A stretch of DNA of 39,038 bases. Origin: Streptomyces ureilyticus (GTDB taxonomy: Bacteria; Actinomycetota; Actinomycetes; Streptomycetales; Streptomycetaceae). The stretch lies in assembly GCF_011045025.1 (NCBI RefSeq), contig NZ_JAAKZX010000084.1, forward strand, positions 1-39,038. Reading direction: 5' to 3'. Under the pieces are notes generated by a model, which made no database searches, was not told the DNA's origin, and saw only the letters and a list, made by a program, of their open reading frames with translations. This document shows, piece by piece, positions 22,662 to 30,179 of this stretch. Made by a program: the position numbers and the translations under genes. Position 1 is the stretch's first letter, and every line of letters begins with the position of its first letter.

Positions 22662-23120
22662 TTACTTCTGGTCCTGCACGTTCCCGGGTCCGCGGATCCC
22701 GAGGGCCCGGGTCGTCTCCGGGTTCAGCAGGAGCACCAGCGCGGCGACCGCGACGACGGCCAGGGCGATGCCGCCCGGGATGGCCATGCTGTCGGCCTGG
22801 AGAAGTGTCCAGGCCACCGGCAGCGCCATGATCTGCGTGATGATCGCGGGACCCCGGCTCCAGCTGCGCTGCCTGAGCAGCCCGCGCGCGGCCAGCAGCG
22901 GCAGCAACGCGAGCACGACCAGCGTGACCCCGCCGGTGACGGCCTGCTGCCGGTCGTCCGGATCGCCGGCCAGCCCCATCACCAGGATGTAGACCCCGGC
23001 CGCGACCAGCGCGAGCCCTTCAAGGGCGGCCAGCGCCGCCGCGGCGGTCAGCCGTCCGGGGCGGGGGCCCGTCTCGGGTGCGTCCGGTGCGTCCGGGGTA
23101 GGGGTCTTCGCAGAGCTCAC
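22662..23120 (-). CDS. Small integral membrane protein
   Basis: A 152-residue protein with about four transmembrane helices: A-A-L-A-A-L-E-G-L-A-L-V-A-A-G-V-Y-I-L, V-T-L-V-V-L-A-L-L-P-L-L-A, A-I-I-T-Q-I-M-A-L-P-V-A-W-T-L-L, and I-A-L-A-V-V-A-V-A-A-L-V-L-L-L-N-P. A Pro/Thr-rich cytoplasmic leader precedes them and the tail ends G-N-V-Q-D-Q-K. The GTG at 23120 has AGGA directly in front of it. No named family is recognised. It occupies the place between sigH and the lipid kinase gene, convergent with sigH and divergent from the kinase. Confidence 0.78.
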   Translation of the reverse strand: MSSAKTPTPDAPDAPETGPRPGRLTAAAALAALEGLALVAAGVYILVMGLAGDPDDRQQAVTGGVTLVVLALLPLLAARGLLRQRSWSRGPAIITQIMALPVAWTLLQADSMAIPGGIALAVVAVAALVLLLNPETTRALGIRGPGNVQDQK

Positions 23121-23211
23121 TCCTGAAGGGTAGCCCTCGGCCCTCCTCCCCCGACTGCCTGATCCCCCCTCGGTATGGGCCGGGTACCACCAGGTAGGTA
23201 CGCTGCATCGC

Positions 23212-24180
23212 ATGCGTGCACTTCTCGTGGTCAATCCGGCAGCTACTACCACCAGCGCACGCACGCGTGACGTCTTGATCCACGCCCTGGCGAGCGAGAT
23301 GAAACTCGAGGCGGTCACCACGGAGTACCGCGGGCACGCCAAGGACCTCGGCCGGCAGGCGGCGGAGAGCAAGGACATAGAGCTGGTCGTCGCCCTCGGC
23401 GGCGACGGCACGGTCAACGAGGTCGTGAACGGCCTGCTGCACCAGGGCCCCGATCCAGACCGTCTGCCCCGCCTCGCCGTGGTCCCCGGCGGCTCCACCA
23501 ACGTCTTCGCCCGCGCCCTGGGCCTGCCCAACGAGCCAGTGGAAGCCACCGGCGCCCTGCTCGACGCGCTGCGCGACGGCACGGAACGCACGGTCGGCCT
23601 CGGTATCGCGGCCGGCACTCCGGGCACGGAGGACGAGGCGGTTCCGTCCCGCTGGTTCACGTTCTGCGCGGGCTTCGGCTTCGACGCGGGCGTGATAGGG
23701 CGGGTCGAGCAGCAGCGTGAGCGCGGCAGGCGCTCCACGCACGCCCTTTATCTGCGCCAGGCGATGCGCCAGTTCCTGGACGAGCCCCATCGCCGGCACG
23801 GCATGATCACCCTGGAGCGTTCCGGTGAGGATCCTGTGTCGGACCTGGTGATGTCGATCGTCTGCAATACCTCGCCTTGGACGTATCTCGGCAATCGCCC
23901 GGTGTATGCGTCACCTAAAGCCTCGTTCGAAACCGGCCTCGACGTACTCGGTCTCAGTCGGATGTCCACGGCGGCCGTCGCCCGATATGCCACGCAGTTG
24001 CTCACTTCGTCCCCCGAGCGGGGCCCCCATGGAAAGCACGCCCTCTCCCTGCACGACCTGACGGACTTCACCTTGCATTCGAAGGTGCCACTCCCCCTTC
24101 AGATGGACGGCGACCATCTAGGGCTGCGTACGAGCGTGACGTTCACAGGCGTTCGCCGTGCACTGCGTGTGATTGTGTGA
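23212..24180 (+). CDS. Diacylglycerol kinase-family lipid kinase
   Basis: A 322-residue member of the DAGK_cat family. R-A-L-L-V-V-N-P-A-A opens the protein, A-L-G-G-D-G-T-V-N-E-V-V-N-G at about 61-74 binds nucleotide, and V-V-P-G-G-S-T-N-V-F-A-R-A-L-G at 88-102 is the second conserved loop. It would phosphorylate diacylglycerol or a related lipid such as a long-chain base, at the membrane. The ATG is at 23212; only a weak ribosome-binding site (GGTACG) is present. wblE follows after 317 bp of non-coding DNA. Confidence 0.88.
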   Translation: MRALLVVNPAATTTSARTRDVLIHALASEMKLEAVTTEYRGHAKDLGRQAAESKDIELVVALGGDGTVNEVVNGLLHQGPDPDRLPRLAVVPGGSTNVFARALGLPNEPVEATGALLDALRDGTERTVGLGIAAGTPGTEDEAVPSRWFTFCAGFGFDAGVIGRVEQQRERGRRSTHALYLRQAMRQFLDEPHRRHGMITLERSGEDPVSDLVMSIVCNTSPWTYLGNRPVYASPKASFETGLDVLGLSRMSTAAVARYATQLLTSSPERGPHGKHALSLHDLTDFTLHSKVPLPLQMDGDHLGLRTSVTFTGVRRALRVIV

Positions 24181-24497
24181 GCAGAAGAGGCTAAAGTCCT
24201 TTCACTCGAACGTTTAGACCAGGATCCACCCCATGGAAGTACGGCTGTGACCTAGTCGACACCGAGGAATCAAAAAAAACTTTCCAGAAGGGGTTGTATC
24301 CGCCGCTGAGGTTTGCGAGTCTCTACGTGGCGCTCGGGGCGGCCCGCAGAATCGGCCCCACAGAGAGCCAGAACCCCTCCTCACTTCAAGGACGACGCCA
24401 GTCCGTCTGGCAGTCGGCCCTTCACTTGTTGAGGGATTCGTGAAAGCGTTCACATTCACAAGCAACCCGCATGTAATACCAAGGAGAGGTAGCAGCC
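24181..24497 (+). promoter_or_regulatory. Long upstream region of wblE
   Basis: This 317-bp stretch contains no gene I can support. It has an A8 tract in ATCAAAAAAAACTTT (24269-24283), rare in this GC-rich sequence. It also has an inverted repeat GTGAA-AGCG-TTCAC (24440-24453), TAATAC (24474-24479) as a -10 candidate, and AAGGAGAGG (24481-24489) as ribosome-binding site. The -35 for TAATAC is not clear. Confidence 0.5.
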
Positions 24498-24755
24498 ATG
24501 GACTGGCGTCACAACGCCGTTTGCCGCGAGGAAGACCCCGAGCTCTTCTTCCCCATCGGCAACACCGGTCCTGCGCTGCTGCAGATCGAGGAAGCCAAGG
24601 CCGTCTGCCGCCGCTGCCCCGTCATGGAGCAGTGCCTGCAGTGGGCGCTCGAGTCCGGCCAGGACTCCGGCGTCTGGGGTGGTCTCAGCGAGGACGAGCG
24701 CCGCGCCATGAAGCGCCGCGCCGCCCGCAACCGGGCCCGTCAGGCCTCCGCCTGA
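24498..24755 (+). CDS. wblE: WhiB-family iron-sulfur protein WblE
   Basis: An 85-residue WhiB-like (Wbl) protein with the four iron-sulfur ligands C9, C37, C40 and C46 in C-x27-C-R-R-C-x5-C, the G-V-W-G-G turn at 58-62, and a basic tail R-R-A-M-K-R-R-A-A-R-N-R-A. Wbl proteins carry a [4Fe-4S] cluster and act with the main sigma factor. The sequence and the gene order (sensor kinase opposite, lipid kinase upstream) match Streptomyces wblE and M. tuberculosis whiB1. A strong AAGGAGAGG ribosome-binding site precedes the ATG. Confidence 0.92.
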   Translation: MDWRHNAVCREEDPELFFPIGNTGPALLQIEEAKAVCRRCPVMEQCLQWALESGQDSGVWGGLSEDERRAMKRRAARNRARQASA

Positions 24756-24858
24756 CAACCCGCCCCGCAACAGCCTGAGCTTGGCGGCGCGTACGGCGAG
24801 TACGCATCTCCCGCCCCCGAGCCGCAGCGCGCAGTACCCGCCGATGCGCAAGCGCATG

Positions 24859-24901
24859 AGCAATGAGCCTTGGATCACTGAGTGATCCAAGGCTCATTGC
24901 T
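24859..24901. terminator. Bidirectional terminator between wblE and the sensor kinase gene
   Basis: Two perfect 21-nt arms (24859-24879 and 24881-24901) face each other around one central base. They include AGCAATGAG and GGATCACT in the left arm. The hairpin would terminate the convergent wblE and kinase transcripts. A smaller ATGCGC-AA-GCGCAT dyad is at 24844-24857. There is no clear U-tract (TGTGTTTG follows on the plus strand). Confidence 0.85.
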
Positions 24902-24962
24902 GTGTTTGGGCTCCGTTGGGAGGCTCGGTTCGGGGTAACGCACCGGACTTCGGTAAGTCCGG

Positions 24963-26423
24963 CTAGTGCCCCACCGGAATGTCCAGGATTACTCGCGTGC
25001 CTCCGTCGGGGGCCGGGACCATGTCGAACGTTCCGCCCAACTCGCCTTCCACCAGGGTTCTTACGATCTGTAGGCCGAGGTTGCCGGAGCGCTGGGGGTC
25101 GAAGCCTGGGGGGAGGCCTATGCCGTCGTCCTGGACGGTGACCAGGAGGCGGGTCTGTTTGGTGGTGCCGCCGCGGACCGCCGAGACCTCGACCGTGCCG
25201 CGGTCGCCTTCGCGGAAGCCGTGTTCCAGGGCGTTCTGCAGGACCTCCGTGAGGACCATGGAGAGCGGGGTCGCGACCTCGGCGTCGAGGATGCCGAAGC
25301 GGCCGGTGCGCCGACCCGTGACCTTGCCCGGCGAGATCTCGGCCACCATGGCGAGGACGCGGTCGGCGATCTCGTCGAACTCCACGCGCTCGTCCAGGTT
25401 CTGAGAGAGCGTCTCGTGCACGATCGCGATCGAACCGACGCGTCGTACCGCCTCTTCGAGGGCCTCGCGGCCCTTGTCGGAGTCGATGCGGCGGGCCTGG
25501 AGCCGCAGCAGGGCCGCGACGGTCTGGAGGTTGTTCTTCACCCGGTGGTGGATCTCCCGGATGGTCGCGTCCTTGGTGATCAACTCGCGCTCGCGGCGCC
25601 GGAGTTCGGTGACATCCCGCAGGAGTACGAGTGAACCGACCCGCGTGCCCTTGGGTTTGAGCGGGATCGCGCGGAGCTGGATCACACCGTCGTCGCTCTC
25701 GATCTCGAACTCACGGGGGGCCCAGCCACTGGCGACCTTGGCCAGGGCCTCGTCCACCGGGCCGCGGGACGGGGCGAGTTCGGCGGTGGTCTTGCCGAGA
25801 TGGTGGCCGACGAGGTCGGCGGCGAGACCGAGGCGGTGGTACGCGGACAGCGCGTTCGGCGAGGCGTACTGGACGACGCCGTCCGCGTCGAGCCGGATCA
25901 GGCCGTCGCCCACCCGGGGCGAGGCGTCCATGTCGACCTGCTGGTCCGGGAAGGGGAAGGAGCCCGCCGCGATCATCTGGGCGAGGTCGGACGCGCTCTG
26001 GAGATAGGTGAGCTCGAGCCGTGAAGGGGTGCGCACGGTGAGCAGGTTGGTGTTGCGGGCGATGACGCCCAGGACGCGGCCCTCCCTGCGTACGGGGATG
26101 GACTCGACCCGTACGGGGACCTCCTCGCGCCACTCCGGGTCGCCCTCGCGCACGATCCGGCCCTCGTCGTGGGCGGCGTCCAGCATGGGGCGGCGGCCGC
26201 GGGGGACGAGGTGGCCGACCATGTCGTCCTGGTACGAGGTGGGGCCGGTGTTGGGGCGCATCTGGGCGACCGAGACGTACCGGGTGCCGTCGCGGGTGGG
26301 GACCCACAGGACTAGATCGGCGAAGGAGAGGTCGGAGAGAAGCTGCCACTCCGAGACCAGCAGGTGGAGCCACTCGAGATCGGAGTCACCGAGGGCGGTG
26401 TGCTGGCGGACGAGGTCGTTCAT
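24963..26423 (-). CDS. PdtaS-like sensor histidine kinase
   Basis: A 486-residue soluble kinase. The N-terminus (about 1-150) is a GAF-like domain, a PAS domain follows (about 165-275, D-G-L-I-R-L-D-A-D-G-V-V-Q-Y-A-S-P-N-A), then a HisKA_2 dimerisation domain with phosphorylated His near 292 in I-R-E-I-H-H-R-V-K-N-N-L-Q-T-V-A-A-L-L-R-L-Q-A-R-R, and a HATPase domain with L-Q-N-A-L-E-H-G and D-D-G-I-G-L-P-P-G-F. There is no membrane segment. The architecture and position beside wblE match M. tuberculosis PdtaS beside whiB1; PdtaS normally signals to an ANTAR RNA-binding response regulator that is not encoded here. Confidence 0.9.
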   Translation of the reverse strand: MNDLVRQHTALGDSDLEWLHLLVSEWQLLSDLSFADLVLWVPTRDGTRYVSVAQMRPNTGPTSYQDDMVGHLVPRGRRPMLDAAHDEGRIVREGDPEWREEVPVRVESIPVRREGRVLGVIARNTNLLTVRTPSRLELTYLQSASDLAQMIAAGSFPFPDQQVDMDASPRVGDGLIRLDADGVVQYASPNALSAYHRLGLAADLVGHHLGKTTAELAPSRGPVDEALAKVASGWAPREFEIESDDGVIQLRAIPLKPKGTRVGSLVLLRDVTELRRRERELITKDATIREIHHRVKNNLQTVAALLRLQARRIDSDKGREALEEAVRRVGSIAIVHETLSQNLDERVEFDEIADRVLAMVAEISPGKVTGRRTGRFGILDAEVATPLSMVLTEVLQNALEHGFREGDRGTVEVSAVRGGTTKQTRLLVTVQDDGIGLPPGFDPQRSGNLGLQIVRTLVEGELGGTFDMVPAPDGGTRVILDIPVGH

Positions 26424-26761
26424 GGAGGGCACGAGTGCGAGCGTACCTGGGCACTCGGACATGGCCCGAAAACATGGCTCGGCGAGCAAACGGCTGGGGG
26501 TCCGGGGGTCGTCCCCCGGAATGATGCAGCACCCGCGGGCCGCGGCGCCTGAGAGGGACCCTCAACCCTCCCGGCACCGCAGCCCGGAGCAGCAACGGCC
26601 GTGGGGTGTGCGGTCCCGGTCGGCCGAAGGATGAGGAGCCGGCGCAGTCAGGGCAGAGAGCCCCGGTTCCTCGGTCCGCCTTCCTGTGCGGGGAAGACGG
26701 AGGCTTGGTCGGTCAGACTGCTTGATCGTTCCGTTGCGCTTTCAAGCTTTGTCTCTGCAAT

Positions 26762-26777
26762 TGTGGACTAGACCACT
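26762..26777. promoter_or_regulatory. DasR-box (dre)-like site, distal to nagB
   Basis: TGTGGACTAGACCACT matches the dre consensus ACTGGTCTAGACCAGT at 12 of 16 positions, including the core CTAGACCA. It is over 200 bp upstream of the nagB start and about 340 bp upstream of the divergent sensor kinase gene. It may serve either, or help DasR bind the proximal site. Confidence 0.7.
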
Positions 26778-26903
26778 CCGCCATGTCTACGCGTTGGCGG
26801 ATGTTTATTGCTGTGCCTTTATCCAACAACCTCGCGCGCACTATCCACCACGCACCCTAACCCCGGACGGCTCAGGAGTGGGAGCAGATTGCGGTTCTGC
26901 TAG

Positions 26904-26919
26904 ATTGGTCTAAACCACA
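26904..26919. promoter_or_regulatory. DasR-box (dre)-like site at the nagB promoter
   Basis: ATTGGTCTAAACCACA matches dre at 12 of 16 positions. It overlaps a -10-like TAGATT (26901-26906), 60 bp before the nagB GTG, so DasR bound here would block transcription. Confidence 0.78.
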
Positions 26920-26979
26920 GACGTCGTTGAGTCCCCTCTCCCAGATCTCCTTCAGATCCTTCAGAACGGCAGGCCCAGC

Positions 26980-27765
26980 GTGGAAGTTGTCATCGTTCCT
27001 GACGCCGCGGCGGGTGGCGAGCTCATCGCCGAGGCCATGGCGGAGCTGCTCAGGCGCAAGCCCGACGCCCTGCTCGGGGTGGCCACCGGGTCGACGCCGT
27101 TGCCCATTTACGAGGCGCTGGCGGCGAAGGTGAGCGCCGGGGCCGTGGATGTGTCGCGGGCCCGGATCGCGCAGCTCGACGAGTACGTGGGGCTGCCGGC
27201 CGAGCATCCGGAGTCGTACCGTTCCGTGCTGCGGCAGCAGGTGCTGGAGCCGCTCGGGCTGGAAGCCAAGGCCTTCATGGGGCCGGACGGGACGGCGTCG
27301 GACGTACGGGCGGCGTGCGAGGCGTACGACAAGGCGCTCGAAGACGCGGGCGGCGTCGATCTCCAGTTGCTCGGCATAGGCACCGACGGGCACATCGGCT
27401 TCAACGAGCCCTGCTCGTCGCTCGCCTCGCGTACGCGGATCAAGACGCTGACCGAGCAGACCCGGATCGATAACGCGCGGTTCTTCGACGGGGACATCGA
27501 GCAGGTTCCGCATCACGTCATCACGCAGGGCATCGGCACCATTCTGGACGCCCGGCACCTGGTGCTGCTGGCCACCGGTGAGGGCAAGGCGGAGGCGGTC
27601 GCGGCGACGGTCGAGGGGCCGGTGGCCGCGGTGTGTCCCGCGTCCGCGCTCCAGCTCCACCCGCATGCGACCGTCGTGGTCGACGAGGCCGCCGCGTCGG
27701 AGCTGAAGCTGGCGGACTACTTCCGGCACACGTACGCCAACAAGCCGGACTGGCAGGGCATCTAG
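26980..27765 (+). CDS. nagB: Glucosamine-6-phosphate deaminase
   Basis: A 261-residue NagB of the sugar isomerase/deaminase family. It converts glucosamine-6-phosphate to fructose-6-phosphate and ammonia. G-V-A-T-G-S-T-P at 33-40 binds phosphate, D67 (in Q-L-D-E-Y) and the set D136/H138/E143 (in G-I-G-T-D-G-H-I-G-F-N-E-P) are the catalytic residues, each shifted by five from E. coli (D72, D141, H143, E148). The start is a GTG at 26980; the ribosome-binding site is weak. Its stop overlaps the stop of the convergent membrane protein gene on CTAG. It is controlled by DasR, judged by the upstream boxes. Confidence 0.93.
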   Translation: MEVVIVPDAAAGGELIAEAMAELLRRKPDALLGVATGSTPLPIYEALAAKVSAGAVDVSRARIAQLDEYVGLPAEHPESYRSVLRQQVLEPLGLEAKAFMGPDGTASDVRAACEAYDKALEDAGGVDLQLLGIGTDGHIGFNEPCSSLASRTRIKTLTEQTRIDNARFFDGDIEQVPHHVITQGIGTILDARHLVLLATGEGKAEAVAATVEGPVAAVCPASALQLHPHATVVVDEAAASELKLADYFRHTYANKPDWQGI

Positions 27766-28307
27766 TGGCCGAGTGCCCCCGCCTCCGGGGTCTCCACGTC
27801 GGCCGGCTCGTCCTGGGCCCATAGGCCGGCCACCCACAGCGGCATGATCCAGTGGACGACGAGGACGGCGATGAGGAGGGGTGCGGCGTAGGCCTTCGGG
27901 GCGTCGCCGTCGACACCGCCCGTGATCAGCAGGGCGGTCGCCGCCGCGGCCAGGAGCAGGGTCGTCATGCGGTGGGCCCGGGTCACGACGCGGCTGCGTT
28001 CCGCCGACTGCCGCTCGTCCAGTACGTGTTCGCGCAGCTCCAGCAGGCCCCGGGTGGCACCGTTGATGATCCCGGTCGCGACCATCCAGGGAAGCAGCAG
28101 CACCACCATCGCGACGGCGGGCCACAGCGGCTCGCCCTTGGCGAGGAAGAAGTGGGTCATCAGTCCGCCGATGGCCACGGTGAGCGCGATGTGCACGGCG
28201 ACGGTCAGACGTCGGCGTGCCGCCGTGGAGTACAAGGCCTGGCCGCGGCGGTCGTTCATGAGCCGCAGCATGCTCCGGTCGTAGCGGGTCAGGCGTGTCG
28301 TAGTCAT
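27762..28307 (-). CDS. Membrane protein paired with an XRE regulator
   Basis: A 181-residue integral membrane protein with four predicted helices: L-T-V-A-V-H-I-A-L-T-V-A-I-G-G-L-M, P-A-V-A-M-V-V-L-L-L-P-W-M-V-A-T-G, T-L-L-L-A-A-A-A-T-A-L-L-I-T-G-G, and P-L-L-I-A-V-L-V-V-H-W-I-M-P-L-W-V. Between helices 2 and 3 lies a cytoplasmic loop with R-G-L-L-E-L-R-E-H-V-L-D-E-R-Q. It begins on the ATGA of the XRE gene, so the two are coupled. GGGAGGAA precedes the ATG. This matches the general pattern of HTH-plus-DUF membrane pairs; the function is unknown. Its stop overlaps that of nagB. Confidence 0.85.
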   Translation of the reverse strand: MTTTRLTRYDRSMLRLMNDRRGQALYSTAARRRLTVAVHIALTVAIGGLMTHFFLAKGEPLWPAVAMVVLLLPWMVATGIINGATRGLLELREHVLDERQSAERSRVVTRAHRMTTLLLAAAATALLITGGVDGDAPKAYAAPLLIAVLVVHWIMPLWVAGLWAQDEPADVETPEAGALGH

Positions 28308-28552
28308 GGCTGGTTCCTCCCGTAGACCTCGTCCGTGAGCGGCCGGAACGGTTCGAGGGAGAACAGGGCCTCGACCGGCAGATTGAAGAACTTCGAGATC
28401 TTCAGTGCCAGGTCGAGGCTCGGGTTGTACTGCCCTCGCTCGATGTAGCCGATGGTCTGGTAGTGGGCTCCCACTGCCTCGGCCAGGCTCTGGCGCGACA
28501 CCTTCCGTTCGGCACGCACCATGGCCAGCCTGTTGTGCACCTGCTCGCTCAT
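28304..28552 (-). CDS. Small XRE-family HTH regulator
   Basis: An 82-residue Xre/Cro-type DNA-binding protein. The HTH covers R-L-A-M-V-R-A-E-R-K-V-S-R-Q-S-L-A-E-A-V-G-A-H-Y-Q-T-I-G-Y-I-E-R-G-Q-Y-N-P-S-L-D-L-A-L-K-I-S-K-F-F (residues 8-56), followed by a short tail. It probably controls itself and the coupled membrane protein gene. The ATG has no clear ribosome-binding site; a GTAT-x5-ATAC dyad is next to it. It lies 65 bp downstream of the dasD end. Confidence 0.88.
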   Translation of the reverse strand: MSEQVHNRLAMVRAERKVSRQSLAEAVGAHYQTIGYIERGQYNPSLDLALKISKFFNLPVEALFSLEPFRPLTDEVYGRNQP

Positions 28553-28588
28553 GTATAAGAAATACTACATTCGAAGGCAGCCTTACAA
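28553..28588 (-). promoter_or_regulatory. Possible promoter of the XRE gene with a dyad
   Basis: GTATAAGAAATAC (28553-28565), with arms GTAT and ATAC, directly abuts the XRE start codon. On the minus strand TAGTAT (complement of 28562-28567) is a -10 candidate and TTGTAA (complement of 28583-28588) a weak -35, 15 bp away. The short gap from the -10 to the ATG suggests a leaderless or near-leaderless mRNA and room for autoregulation. Confidence 0.45.
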
Positions 28589-28617
28589 CCCGCTGCGAGG
28601 ACTCGCCGTGCACCCGC

Positions 28618-30171
28618 CTACAAACCGGCGATGATCTCCGCCGCCGCTCGGCCGCAGACGCGGGCCGCCCCGTGCGTGGCGATGTGCAGGGCACCCAGCG
28701 GTGGGGACTGGGGTACGCCCATCTCGACCACGATCGTGTCGGGGCGGCCGGCGAGGACGGTGTCCAGGGCGGCGGCCATCCAGGCGTGGCGGTGGGCGTC
28801 GCGGACGACGGCGACGATCCGCCGGCCTCCCGCGGCCGCGAGCGCCTCGCTTCCGGCCCGCTCCCCCGCGAAGCTCCCCGTCTCCGTACCCGGCAGCATC
28901 CGCTGGAGTTCGGCGGCGACGCCCCACGGGGTCTCGTCGCCGACGGCGAAGTTGGCGACGGGGGTGAAGGCGGCGACGTACGGCGCCTCGGTGACCGGAG
29001 TGAAGTGCTCCGCACGCGTCACGGTCAGCGCACGCCGCGCCGCGATCAGGCCGACGTCGACACGGGGGGCACTCTCGGAGTGCCCGGTCGGCAGGGCTCC
29101 CGGCCCCGAAGGCGAGCCCGCCGCCGAAGCCGCTCCCCGCCCAGGTCCCGGCTTCCCCGACGCAGCCGTCCAGGCCGCCAGTGCTCGCACTCGCGCCGCC
29201 GCATCCGCGAGCCGTTCCTCCGGCAGTTCGCCGGCGCGTACCGCCGAGACCAGCGCGTCCCGCAGCCGCAGTACCGTCTCGTCGTCCGCGAGCCCCCCGC
29301 CCACACAGATGGCGTCGGCGCCGGCGGCGATCGCGAGGACGCTGCCCCGTTCGATGCCGTACGTGCCGGAGATGGCGCGCATTTCCATGCCGTCGGTGAC
29401 GATGAGGCCGTCGTAGCCCAGTTCCTTGCGCAGCAGCCCGGTCAGGATGCGGGGCGAGAGGGTCGCGGGGCGGTCCGGGTCCAGGGCCGGGACCAGGATG
29501 TGCGCGGTCATCACCGCGCGTGTGCCCGCCTTGATGGCCGCGCGGAACGGGGCCAGTTCGCGGTCGTGCACGGTCGCCAACTCCGCGTCGATGCGCGGCA
29601 GCGCGTGGTGCGAGTCGACCGCCGTGTCGCCGTGGCCCGGGAAGTGCTTGGCGCAGGCGGCGACTCCGGCGGACTGGAGGCCGGAGACGTACGCGGCCGT
29701 GTGCCGTGCGACCAGGGAGGCGTCGGCGCCGAAGGAGCGTACGCCGATGACCGGGTTGCCGGGGTCGGAGTTGATGTCGGCGGACGGGGCCCAGTTGAGG
29801 TTGACGCCGCAGGCGGCAAGGCGGCGGCCGAGTTCGGCGGCGACCTCCCGGGTCAGCGCGACGTCGTCCACCGCGCCCAGCGCGTGGTTGCCCGGGAACG
29901 ACGATCCCGTACGCACCTCCAGGCGCGTGACGTCACCGCCCTCCTCGTCGATGGCGACCAGGACGTCGTCGCGCTCGGCGCGCAACTGGGCGGTCAGGGA
30001 GGCGAGTTGGTCGGGCGAGGCGATGTTCCGGCCGAAGAGGCCGACGGAGGCGAGGCCCTCGCCCAGGCGGCGGAGCAGCCAGTCGGGGGCAGTCGTGCCC
30101 GTGAAGCCGGGCTGGAGGACGGCCAGGGCGTCGCGGGTCAGAGTGGAGGTTCCATCGGTGAGTGTCGTCAT
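28618..30171 (-). CDS. dasD: GH3 beta-N-acetylglucosaminidase-like protein DasD
   Basis: A 517-residue glycoside hydrolase family 3 enzyme. The catalytic TIM barrel fills about residues 1-320: A-I-D-E-E-G-G at 73-79, K-H-F-P-G-H-G-D-T at 175-183, the acid/base dyad D186-S-H188, and the nucleophile D260 (in V-T-D-G-M-E-M). A C-terminal domain follows after an Ala/Gly/Ser/Pro-rich linker (about 320-350). There is no signal peptide, so it would act inside the cell on imported chitobiose. It begins 8 bp after the dasC stop and is part of the das operon here. dasD of S. coelicolor is the model. Confidence 0.9.
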   Translation of the reverse strand: MTTLTDGTSTLTRDALAVLQPGFTGTTAPDWLLRRLGEGLASVGLFGRNIASPDQLASLTAQLRAERDDVLVAIDEEGGDVTRLEVRTGSSFPGNHALGAVDDVALTREVAAELGRRLAACGVNLNWAPSADINSDPGNPVIGVRSFGADASLVARHTAAYVSGLQSAGVAACAKHFPGHGDTAVDSHHALPRIDAELATVHDRELAPFRAAIKAGTRAVMTAHILVPALDPDRPATLSPRILTGLLRKELGYDGLIVTDGMEMRAISGTYGIERGSVLAIAAGADAICVGGGLADDETVLRLRDALVSAVRAGELPEERLADAAARVRALAAWTAASGKPGPGRGAASAAGSPSGPGALPTGHSESAPRVDVGLIAARRALTVTRAEHFTPVTEAPYVAAFTPVANFAVGDETPWGVAAELQRMLPGTETGSFAGERAGSEALAAAGGRRIVAVVRDAHRHAWMAAALDTVLAGRPDTIVVEMGVPQSPPLGALHIATHGAARVCGRAAAEIIAGL

Positions 30172-30179
30172 CGGTGGCG

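Larger units (their letters stand above)
26424..26979. other. Long gene-free region between the kinase gene and nagB
   Basis: About 556 bp with no supported gene. It is less GC-rich in its middle (26720-26860). It contains two DasR-box-like sites, at 26762 and 26904. The segment close to the kinase start (26424-26690) is GC-rich and likely holds its promoter. TAGATT (26901-26906) is a good -10 for nagB, but no -35 at proper spacing is obvious. Confidence 0.6.

Noticed and set aside
24266..24295. SigR-type promoter (GGAAT...GTT) before wblE
   Set aside because: The gap between GGAAT and GTT is 22 bp rather than about 18, so the site does not fit.
24685..25141. Two short frames on opposite strands sharing the same start peptide at 24863-24897
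   Set aside because: They share it only because the perfect inverted repeat reads the same on both strands. Neither has other support.
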